Assembly: GCA_001662425.1 (NCBI GenBank)
Contig: BDDC01000124.1
Span: forward strand, 45,402-105,663
DNA: 60,262 nt
Origin: Chlamydomonas sphaeroides
Taxonomy: Eukaryota > Chlorophyta > Chlorophyceae > Chlamydomonadales > Chlamydomonadaceae
Reading direction: 5' to 3'
Translations under genes and position numbers: made by a program
Notes under the pieces: model-generated
What the model was told of the DNA's origin: nothing
Databases searched by the model: none
What the model saw: the letters and a program-made list of their open reading frames with translations, nothing else
In this document: positions 11,231 to 21,700 of the stretch, in pieces
Layout: every line of letters starts with the position of its first letter
Numbering within the stretch: position 1 is the first letter of the stretch

Positions 11231-14200
11231 CTAGCCCCGGTTGCGCAGGTGCGGCGGAACGAACTTGGCGCCGCCGCCACCTGCAGCCGGCGCCGCCGCA
11301 GAGGCAGCAGGCGGCGGCGCGCTGCCCGCGGCCGGCGCGGCGCGCTGCGCCGGTGGCACAAACTTGCCGCCGCTGGCCGCCGGCGCGTCCCGCGGCGGGG
11401 CGTCCCTGTCGCGCCAGCCGTCCGCACGCGGGGCGGCGCTGCCGAAGTCGCGAGCAGGCGGCGGGGCCTCGGCGCCGCGGCGGCGCCAGCCGCTCTCGTC
11501 GCCGGCGTCCGCAGCGGCCGCCGCAGGCGCGGCAGCGGGCGCGGCCGCAGCGGGCGCAGCGCCACCCTGCTGGTTGCGCAGGTGGGGCGGCAGGAAGCGG
11601 TTGCCACCGCCGGCGGCCGACGAGGCGGCGGAAGACGAGGCAGCGGCGGGGGCAGCGGCGGCCGGTGTGGCCACGCCCAGGGCGGCGCGCTCCTCGGCCT
11701 TGCGGCGCTCGATCTCCTCGTCCTTGGCGCGCTGCCGGGCCAGGGCCTCGTCCAGCTTCCGCTTGCGCTCCGCCTCCTCAGCCTGCGGAAGAGAGATGGC
11801 GATGGCGAGAGCAAGAAGGTTGGACGAACAGGCGCGCGCACAACGAAGCGGATGCGCACGGTCGCTCGGCATGGAGGCCAGTACGGCTGTGTGGAGGGAA
11901 CTTGAGTGCGCATTGGAAGGTGCGTGAAGCTCAGCCACTGAGATAGGTAGACTCATTCCCACGAGTGGGTTGTAGTTCAACATGTATATTTGTGTGTACC
12001 ATCACCGCTTCCTTGTGCACCGTATGCATGACATGGGCGCCGCACCGGCCTTGCCGCACCCCCACGCGCCCCACCTTCTTGCGCGCCTCCTCCTCGCGCT
12101 TGCGCTGCTCCTCGAGCTCCGCCAGGCGCGCCTCCACCTCCTGGCGGCAGCGCGTGACGTAGGCGCGCCGCCGCTCGATCTCGCGCTGGTAGCGCCGCTG
12201 GGCGCGGACCTCGGCAAGGCGGCGCTCGCGCTCGCGGCGCAGAGCCTGGAACTCGGCCTCGCGGCGCTGCATGATGAGGCCGGCAAACACCTCCTTGTCG
12301 GGCACCATGTAAGCCTGGCGGTCGTGGGTCGTGGTGGTGGTGGGGTTGGGGTGGGAACACAGGGGGGAGCTTGAGACAGGTGGTGGGGCGGGGGTGGCGC
12401 CATGCGACAGCGAACCACTGAACTCCTGCGCCCGTACCGTGCCGAGCTGGGGTACCATGCATACGCGTGCTCATTTGATACATGCCCTGGAGCACCCCCA
12501 GCCCCTGCCCCACAGCACCCACCAGCTCCTTCTTGATCTTGACGTCCACCTCCCACGCCTCGCGGTGCTTGGCCGCGTCCTCCTTCTGCTTGGCCTCCCA
12601 GTGCGCGCGGTCCGCCTCCTGGCGCTCCTTCCAGGCCGCCTGCGGAAACGCGACACGAGCGAGCGAGCGTCAGTACGTAGCCGCACCGAGAATAGATAGC
12701 AACACAGCCCCCCTCGGCTGCTCCCCCCCGCAGCTCCTCGCCGTCCCAACCCTCGCCCCTCGCACCTCTAGGTAGGGCGCCTCCTCCTCGCGCTTGGCAC
12801 GCTCCAGGTGGTCCATGTTGCGGCCCATCTTCTGCATCTTGCGCTCCAGCTCCGCTAGCTCCTTCTTGCGCTCGTCCATCAGGTTCTGTACCACCGCGTT
12901 CTTCTCCAGCTTCTCGCCCTCCTTGATCTGCAGAGGCAGAGGTTAACGATGAGAGGGTTGGCCATTCAGGACAGGGCTACAGCGCGCAAGGGCGTGTTCG
13001 AGCCGGATTGCATGTCCAGCGCACAGGCAGGCGGTGTGAATCCGTGGATGCTGCCGTCCGCCGGTCGCAGCATAGGCACATGACGCTCCATGCGCCAATG
13101 CCAGCCCGAGCAGGTGCACGCTTCCTCCGTCCGCCGCAGCCCAGCCCCACCTTGATGTTGCGTGCCGCCATCTGCGCGCGCAGCTCCTCCTGCTCCTTCT
13201 CGTCCATCTCGCGCTGGATGCGGTCCTGGGGGACGCAGGCAGCGCGATAAGCACGCAGGTGGGCGGAGGCGACGATACTCACACGCATACAGCCAGCCGG
13301 GCAAAAGCTGAATTTTGGGACCCTCCCTCCCACCCCAAGTGAACTGTCGCCGGCGAGCCTCGACTCACCGCCTCGCGGCGCGCGGCCTCCTCGCGGCGGC
13401 GCTGCTCCTCGTTGCGCGCGGCCATGGCGGCCTGCACGCGGGCGCGCTCGGCGGCCTCCTTCTCGGCCTCCTTCTCCGCGCGCTCCTGCTCCTCCTTCTT
13501 CTTCTCAATGGCCATCTGGGAGCGGATGCGGGCCGCGGCACAGCCCAGCCAGGAGAGGGCACGTCAGACAGGAGCCAGAATCCCAATTGTTCAGCCGGAC
13601 GTCGTCGCCCTCGTCACTTTCTACTTCAGTCCACGGCCTCCAATGCGCGCACGCACCTTCCTCGCCACGGCCTTGACGTGCTCGCCCTCGAGCGTGTCGC
13701 GGGCCGCCGCGATGATGGCCTTCCGGCGGGCCACCTCGGCGGGCGGCAGCGGCGCGGGGCCGGGCCGCGTCATGGTCAGGGCCTTGGCCAGGCGCTTGGC
13801 CAGAGCCGACAGGTGGCCGCGGATCTTGTCGCTCTCCACGCTCTGCGCGCCGAAGTGCAGCGTGCCGTTGCGGTGGTCCACACGCATCTGGCAGAGGGAA
13901 GGAAAGCACCCAGGGAAGGAACCCAACGTCATGATGAGAGCATGGGAGGACGATCGCAAGCCGGCAACGTTATTCCCGCCCTCGCTGTCAAACCGCCCGT
14001 TTCCCCGCCCCGGCCCCGCCCGCATGCCACCCCGCCGCACCTGCAGGTACTCGAACTTGACGGCGTCCACCACCACCGCCTCCACCTCGGCGAAGGTGTA
14101 GAAGGGCACCAGCTCCGCTAGCTCGCTGATGCGCATCACGCTGTACACCTCGCTCAGCTGCTTGAGCAGCCGCAGCACCGCCGCCTGCTTCAGCGCTGGG

Positions 14201-16699
14201 ATGTACCTGCAGGGACGCAGGGACCACAAGAAGGCACACGAGCTCGACAACCTGGCCCACACCACACCACGAAGACAACACGGCCGCTGCAATATCGCCC
14301 GCCGCCCGCCGCCATCTCCATCTGCTGCTACTGCACCCCCCCCCCATAGCCGCCGCCGCTGCCGCTGCTGCAGCCACTCGCTCGCTGCCTCCCCCGCTGC
14401 CTCACTTGTCCACGGGCACGGTGCGCACGGGCGCGGCGTTGGACAGCGGAACGGCCGCCAGCTCCGGCAGCTTGTCCAGCAGGGGCGCCAGCTTGGCGCA
14501 CAGGTCCAGCGGGCTGAAGTCCTGCGACAGCGCGTTGTAGATGGCGCGCGCCTCCGGCGGCACCAGCGCCATCACGTTGCTCTGGGCAATGTACGTGAGC
14601 AGCGACTGCCGGGTCAGCAGGTTGCGCGCGTCACGCTTGGCGTCCTGGGCAAAGGAGGGCGAGGAAATGGGGAGGCGCGGTTGGGGCGCGAGAGAGGCTT
14701 CAGCAGGGAGCCGGCGCCAGCTACCGCCCCTGGCCCTGCGATGCGCGCCCCTTACTCCACTCGAACCACCATCCATCCAGCCCTTCCCCCCCGCCCCTTG
14801 CCGCATCCGCCTCCACCCACCGCCTGGAAGCCCAGGATGGTGGCCATGCGGTTGGCGCGCTCCTTCTCCTGCTCCGCGCTGATGGCGTCCGAGCCCGACC
14901 GCGCGCCGCCCGCCGGGCTGCGCTCGTACGGCAGCATGGCCAGCGCCGCCAGCAGCACCGCCGTGGCCATCTGCTGGTAGTCCGAGGCCGCCATGCCGCG
15001 CGCGTTGGAGCGCGCAAAAGTGAACAGGCGGTACTGCGCGAACGCGTGGTACAGCGGGCTGTCGGCGACACCGAAGATCTGCGTCAGGCGCGTGAAGTAG
15101 GAGCCCAGCTGGGGCGCCTTGGGCTGCTTCTTGGTGAGCTGGATCAGCTGCTGGATGTCCTCCACGCTGCGGAAGGCCTCGCCCCACAGCTCCAGCTCGC
15201 ACGCCACGCGCAGCTGCTCAAAGCGGCTCTCCAGGTGCATCGTCATGGTCTCGGGGCCCGCATCGCGCGAGTCGCGGATCTTGCTGCTCGCGGTGACGGG
15301 GGAGATGGGGAGAGAGGGCGGGAAGAGGGAAAAGGGGTAAGAGGGCAGGAGGGCAGCTGGGGCGGGCAGTGGGGATTCGGGCAATGGCGCTGTCGCTGGT
15401 GACGCGGGAGCGGCGCGGGCGACCCACTTGATGAGGTTGGTCAGGTGCTGGCGCAGGATGTCGCACAGGCGCTTGAACTCCGTGGTGCGCTTGTACTGGA
15501 GGCAGAAGTGGAAGGCCTTGGTGGCCGTCATGGCGTACAGCGACTCCAGCTTGGGGTTGGTGCGGAGGATCTCCAGCACGCTGCGGTACGACTCCCACAG
15601 GAAGCGGAACCAGGGCGTCACCAGCTCGCGGTCCGTGCGGTCCTGTGCACGGGTCGGGGCGGCAGGGAGTTGGATTGGTGAGGCGGAGCAGGTATGTGGG
15701 GGAGGCAGCGAGGCACGCGGGCGCTTCTGTGGCGCCGAAGCCGTGTGCGCGGGTGCTGCTGTGGACGGGTCACGCCGAGAGGCCGCCCATGGGTCAGCCC
15801 TTCTTAGTTCACGGCACGCCAGTCCCCCGGCGGCCCGCGAGCTGTTTGTACCTAACCCCATGCAGTCCACTGCTTGCATAGTGTCAATGAGGCAGCGTCT
15901 CCAGCCCAAGCGCACCTTGTTCTTCTCGCCGCTGACATAGCTGAGCATGAGCTCCTCGGGGCTAGCATCCTCCTCCAGGTCCTCCACGTCCAGCGTCACG
16001 GCCTGTGTGGAGCCACATACGATGTGCCCGTCAGTCCAGCGTCCGTGCAACATACAATTGCGCGCATTTGTCGCCAGCGGAACGTGAGCTCTCTAAACCA
16101 ACGAGTGCAATCCAACAGTTTCAGTACGTCACGATTTTGTTTGGCTAATGAAGGCACACTGCTGGAGCAACGACCGATGTTCGATCGAAAGAACGACCGC
16201 GACCGGCTCTTTCGCTGTGCAGGGCCTCTACAGATTAGATCGGGCAAAGAAGGCTCACCGCAGCCTTCGCCTGGGCCTCCTCCGCCTTGTCGGCGGCCCG
16301 CTTAAGGAAATGCTTGATGACCTCCTCCAGCGAGCCGATGTTGACCTGGTGACACATGTTCCTGTACTGGAGCAGTGCTTCCTGCACGTGGGGAGCCGGC
16401 GAGGGGCATCAGAGTGAGCCCGCGCAAGCTCGCCGCCACGCGCGATCCTCCCCGCGCTAGCCCCTGCGCCGACGCGCCTTGGCGTAGTTGCGCTTCTTCA
16501 TCTCCACGCAGAGCTCGACGTGGCGCAACATGATCGACTCAAAGGTCTTGGACCAGGTGCGGTGCTTCTTGCTGCACACCACATCGTGCAGCGTCTGCAG
16601 AGCAGCATTCTTCTGCCCGATCGCCTCAAGCTCGTCAGCACGCTTGAGCGCGTTCTCCGGCCGGGCGAAGCCCGCGCCGCCGCGGAACACCCGCGCCAT
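11231..16699 (-). CDS. EIF3A: Eukaryotic translation initiation factor 3 subunit a
   Basis: The large PCI-containing scaffold subunit of eIF3, which binds the 40S ribosome and organises the preinitiation complex. Exons in phase: 16699-16478, 16381-16259, 16002-15916, 15642-15428, 15283-14821, 14644-14406, 14206-14041, 13887-13657, 13515-13369, 13225-13151, 12927-12766, 12639-12523, 12314-12075, 11782-11231 (1012 aa). Family hallmarks: RPENALKRADELEAIGQKNA near the start, SKKHRTWSKTFESIMLRHVE, LLQYRNMCHQVNIGSLEEVI, the PCI/winged-helix region around YIPALKQAAVLRLLKQLSEV, and a charged Glu/Arg/Lys-rich helical stretch (about 583-870). The first intron must use a GC donor (AAG|GCGCGT) to keep the conserved frame. 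The Ala/Gly-rich tail ends with repeated motifs RFLPPHLRN, KFVPPAQR and KFVPPHLRNRG. The length is shorter than animal eIF3a and close to the plant form. Confidence 0.96.
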
Positions 16700-18766
16700 C
16701 TGGTCCTAGCTACCCCGCCTCAATGCGTTGATGTCGCAGCGGCTTTCAAGGGTATGCACTAGGTATATTGCGGCAGCAGGGGTATGACTACGATGTGTAT
16801 TGAGTGCGCGACTAAGCCTCCCCGCAGGCGATGCAGTCGTACCCCGCAGGCAGAGTGCGGTCATCGCCCTACCCCCAGGCCCCCATGGACACCCACCCCA
16901 ACAGCCACGATGCATGTTAAGCTCGCGCACAGGCGGGGGAAGAGCGGGCGAGGGGACAAGGGAACCGCGGGCGGGGGTGACAAGGGACGACACGCTTCGC
17001 ACAAGCCGGTAAAGCCTGAAGCGCCCCGTCCCTGGCAGGTCCTGGCCCCGCATCCCGACGCCCAAGGCTAGGGGAGCCCCCCGGGCAGCATCCGGGTGGA
17101 GGCGCCTTGGGGCCCGATACTGGAGCCGAAGGGGCCGTGCCACGAAGGGTTTATAGGAGAAGCATGAAGTCCGGGCGCGATGCAGCCGTACCCCGGCTCC
17201 CGCCCTTGTCACCAGAGCCCCCCGCCCCTTGAACCCCATCCAAAGAGCTGACGTCCTATGTCCAGCTGGCTCTCGATCCGGGTGAGAGCAGACAGCGAGG
17301 GTTCTCACGTATAAGCAGGGTGGGGCCGCCCCCTGGCACAGGAGGATTTCCATGTCGGACCAGCGTGGCAGTCAGGGCACGGTACCCCAGACAAGGCGGC
17401 CGAGAGGCGCGGCGCAGGACGGCAGCCGGCGGCGTCAATGCCGTTCCAGCTACTGCTGCTGCTGCCAGCGCGCGCATGGGCCATGGCACTCCGAGGGCCA
17501 TGAGGCCCAGCAGCTGAGTGCTGCTGCTGTCGCGGCCGCCGCAGCTCACGACGCCCCGGCAGCCGAGCGCCGCCATGCGTGCGCTGGTGCTGCGCAGGGG
17601 CGGCAGGCGGCGGCTTCCTCACGTGCGGATGCAGCCCAAGGTCTCAAGGGCTCTACAACCAGCCACACCATTCATTCTTATTTCAAAAAGCCGACCCCAG
17701 CGCAACGAGCCCTGGCGCCACGCCATCAGCGACACACACACACACACCGGCGATGCCAGACCGCAACCCACCCCCCGTTGGTGCTACAGTGACACCCACC
17801 CACCCCAGCCAGCGAGCCAATGCTTCCAAACCTGTAAGCCCAGCTTCAATGGCTCGTACGCCAGCAACGCCAGCAGCGCCTCGCGCTAGCCTGCCTCTGC
17901 GGCCTTGCCCGCTGGGGCGGCTTCCCGGCGTGCACCCGGTGCAGGCCGGGCCCAGCGGCGAGTGCGCCAGCACCCAGCACAATTAAATTATAGCAAAGCC
18001 AGCACACCGCGGGAGTACCGCCCCCCACTCGTGCCGTGCCGTAGGGCATGGCCCCATGGACCCGACGGGCACCCCCGGCATGCACACACGGAATATCCCG
18101 ACAATGCCGCGCCGTGCGCCCCAAACCCGAAGCGCCGCCGCCGGCACAGGCACGCCGCTGCGCGGCAGCCCCGCGGCGCGGCACGAGTAACTATCGTCAC
18201 GTCACGGCGCGCGCCTCCGACCCACATTCAGCTTGCCTGCGCAGGCCCCGCCGCCATCCTAGGTCTCATGATACCCGCCCCACGACATGTCGTTCAGTAC
18301 TTGAGCAGGCGCGCAGCAGTAACGGCCGGACACGTCATCGGACTGCGGCATACGAGCCGGAACACAGCATTTTGGATACCGTAGATGCACACATACTTTC
18401 TGTTCCTACTTCTGAGCACACGCACACACGCATCGCATGCACACACGTACGCATTAGCAATCTCGAACAGCCCCCGGCGAATCCCCCCAGGCCAGTACAT
18501 GGGTCCGCACCGTCAGCGACCACGACTTGAGCACCTAACGCATGGCCCCCGACCCCCAGCCGTCCTGTCAGAGCCGCATCACCCAGCCGGGCGAGCTGAC
18601 ACCAGGCAGCGCCAGCGACCCGCGAGCCACATCAATTCATGACCCGAAATCAAGCACGTTCACGTCAACAGCTCGTACCGCGCCGCCCCTTTCCCCAGCG
18701 CACCAGGACGAGACACCACGCCGCCACCTCCACCTGCCGCCACGTCAACCTCCGCGCAGCACGCCG
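16700..18766. other. 2.1-kb intergenic region without a supported gene
   Basis: It lies upstream of eIF3a and downstream of the receptor kinase. Several short open frames exist on both strands, but none shows family motifs or spliceable neighbours. A CA microsatellite sits near 17731-17748 and CA-rich sequence recurs near 18415-18450. The eIF3a promoter must lie at the left end. I found no obvious TGTAA for the kinase on the minus strand. Confidence 0.4.
17731..17748. repeat. CA dinucleotide microsatellite
   Basis: A short uninterrupted run of CA repeats in the intergenic region. Confidence 0.8.
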
Positions 18767-21700
18767 CTAGGCCCTGCTGCCTCTGCCCCCGTGGCCGCTG
18801 CCATCGCGCGCGCCCGCGCCGCAGGGCCCCGAGCCTCGGCTGGTCAGCAGCGCCGCCTCCGAGGTGCCTGCGCCCATGAGCGACAGCGACAGACGGCGCG
18901 CCACCGTGGCGGCCGTGGGCCGGTCGCCGGGCGCCTGCGCCCAGCACTCGACCATGAGCTGCGCGTAGGCCGGCGGCAGCCACAGCGGCAGCGGCGGGCG
19001 GCCGGCGGCAATCATGACGCGGTGCAGGATGGCGCCCGGGCCCAGGCCGCGCCAGGGCCGCTCGCCCGTGGCCAGCTCCCACACTGGCGGTGCGGTGGCA
19101 GCGGGAGGGGCAGCGGGAGGGGGGGCGGTGAGCGAGGGCCGGCAGCGCGCGACCGAGCGGCGCAGCAACCGTCGGGCATGCTACTAGGTGGCTGTGGCAG
19201 CGTGCGTGCTGGCGCTGCAGCCCGGGTGGCCCCCGGCCAGCAGGCGTGCGTGCCCCGCGCCGCCACTCACGTGTGATGCCCAGTGCGTAAATGTCGCTGG
19301 CCTGGGGGTTCGATGGGTGCGTTGCGGGGGAAGGGAGAGGGGATGGGAGGCAGGGAGGGGAGGGGCGGCAGCTGGCTGAGACAGAAGCGGGGGCCCAACA
19401 GCCGGTGTCTTGCGCACAAGCTCAGCCGCGGCGGGTCAAGGTCCGCTCCCTGGCGCCTCCAGGCGCTGCGCTGCGCAACCCGCCCCTTCTTGCCCTCCGC
19501 AGCCGCAGCACCCGCCCGACGCCTCCCCTTCTCTTATTACCTAGTTCTCAACAGACCCAGGAGCAGAGGGACGGCCGATGGCCCGCTACGACGGCCCCCG
19601 CCCCTCTGCGGTCTGCTCGTCACGCGCCAACACATGCGCTCGCCAGTTTGTTCCCACCCCCCAACCCGCGCCCCGCACCTGGCTGATGTGGCCCTCCGCC
19701 CACACCTCGGGCGCCAGGTGGCTGGCGGTGCCGTGCGGCCGCGTGCTGACGTGGCTGGCGTCCGCGCCCAGCACCCGAGCCAGGCCCAGGTCGCCCAGCT
19801 GAGGGCAGCGAGCGGGCAGGGGGAGCGAGGGGTACGCATGGATCAGGCGGGCGGGGGGAGGATGGGCAGCGGCCGGCTAGGCGAGGAGTTCGCTGGCCGC
19901 CGGCACCTGCGTCACCCCCGGATGCACGGCGGCGCGCCGTTGGCGGCCGGCGCCCCTACCCAGCCAGCGGGCGCCCGCACCTTTGCCGTGAGGCCCAGCC
20001 ACCGCAGCGGCAGCGCGTAGCCCCCGCCGCCGCCGCTCGACAGCTGCGTGGCGTCCGTGGAGCCGCGGGCCAGCAGCCGGCCGCCCGGACGGGGGCCGGA
20101 GGGGCCGGAGGGGCCGGAGGGGCCGGAATACTGTGAGCCTGAGCGCCCGCTCGCCGAAGGGGCGGGGCTGCCGAACTCCGCCCCGACGCCGGTGGTGGAA
20201 GGGCCGGCGGCGGAGGGGCCGGCGGCCGAGGGGCCGGCGGCGGAGGGGCCGGCGGAGGTGAGGCCGGCGGAGGCGGGCGGCATGCTGAAGCACAGCATCA
20301 CGTTGGACAGCTTGACGTCTGGGCGGGGGGCGACAGGGAGCAAGGGCGCAGGGGACGTGAGGTATGGGCCGCCCCCGCGCCGCAGCTGCGACGGCCGTGC
20401 GCAGGTGCGGCTGAGCTGCCCTTGCCCGATCACCCCCGCGGCCTCCACGCCTCGATGGTACACCCACACCCCGCCATGTCACCCCTACACAAACCCGCAC
20501 GCATCCATTCCCTCCGTCCCCCGCACCCAACGCTCGCACCGCCGTGGCAGGCACACCGCAACCCCGACCACGCTCCCCCAGAAGGCCCCCAAACCCCCAC
20601 ACAGACCCGCACGCGTGCGGCCCTTCCGCCCCCCTCCGTCCGTTCCCCCGCCACCGCCCGCGCACCTCCGTGGCAGGCGCCGCTGCTGTGGATGAAGGCC
20701 AGGCCGCTGGCAATGTCCAGCGCCAGCCGCTGCAGCACCACCTGGCAGCAGGGGCCGGAGCGTGGCGCAGGACAAGGGGGCGCGCGGGCAGGGTTGTCGG
20801 GCGGCGCAGCGGCGGCCGAGCGCAGCGCGGGCCGCGGCTGAGCGGCGCCAGCCGTGCCGGGGCCTCCCTCCGGCATACACCACGCTCGGGCGCACGCCTG
20901 TGCCCCTCCCCAGCCGCAGCGACCAAACATACACCAACCGGGACCTATGCCGCCCCTGCGCACCATGTCGGGCAGCTGCGCCGGCTCCCGCCACCGCGCC
21001 CGCCGCCACGCGTCCGCTGCGCCGCCCTCGCACAGCTCCAGCACAAGGAAGCCGTGACTGCTGCCGCCGCCGCCGCCACCGCCGGCCCCGCCGCCGCCGT
21101 CGCCACCCAGCGCCGCAAAGTGCAGCGCCGCCAGCGCGCTGGCGTGCACCGCCGCGCGCCCGGCGGCGGCGCCGGCAGAGGAGGACTGCTGCCCGGCGCC
21201 GCCGCCGGCAGAGGAGGACTGCTGCCCGGCGCCGCCGCCGGCAGAGGAGGACTGCTGCCCGGCGGCGGCGGCGGCGCCGGCAGAGGAGGACTGCTGCCCG
21301 CAGTCGGCGCCGGCGGCGCCGCTGCCGCTGCCCACAAGCGAAGCGCCGGACCCGGGCGCGGGCGGCACTTGCAGTCCTCCGCGGCGGCTGTCGATAGAGG
21401 CAGGTGCGAGCGGCAGCCCCGAGCCGGGGCCCTGGCCGGTGGGGGCGTCGCTTCCGGACGGGCGCGCTGGGTCGACGAGGGCGGGCTGGGTAGGGGCCGG
21501 GAAGAGGGCGGTCTCCAGCGGCTGCGCGGAGCGGTGCTGGATGCGGCCGCCAGGGCCAACCTGCGGGCGTGGGGGGAAGCGGAGGGGAGGCGGCGTGAGG
21601 GCAGGCAGCGTGAGGGCAGGCGGCGCGAGGGGAGGCGGCGTGAGGGCAGGCGGCGTGAGGGCAGGCGGCGGGAAGGCAGGCGGCGGGAGGGCAGGACAAA

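Noticed and set aside
17256..17622. Minus-strand frames of about 105 codons in the intergenic region before eIF3a
   Set aside because: They overlap in two frames, have shadow-type composition and no splice-consistent neighbours or motifs.
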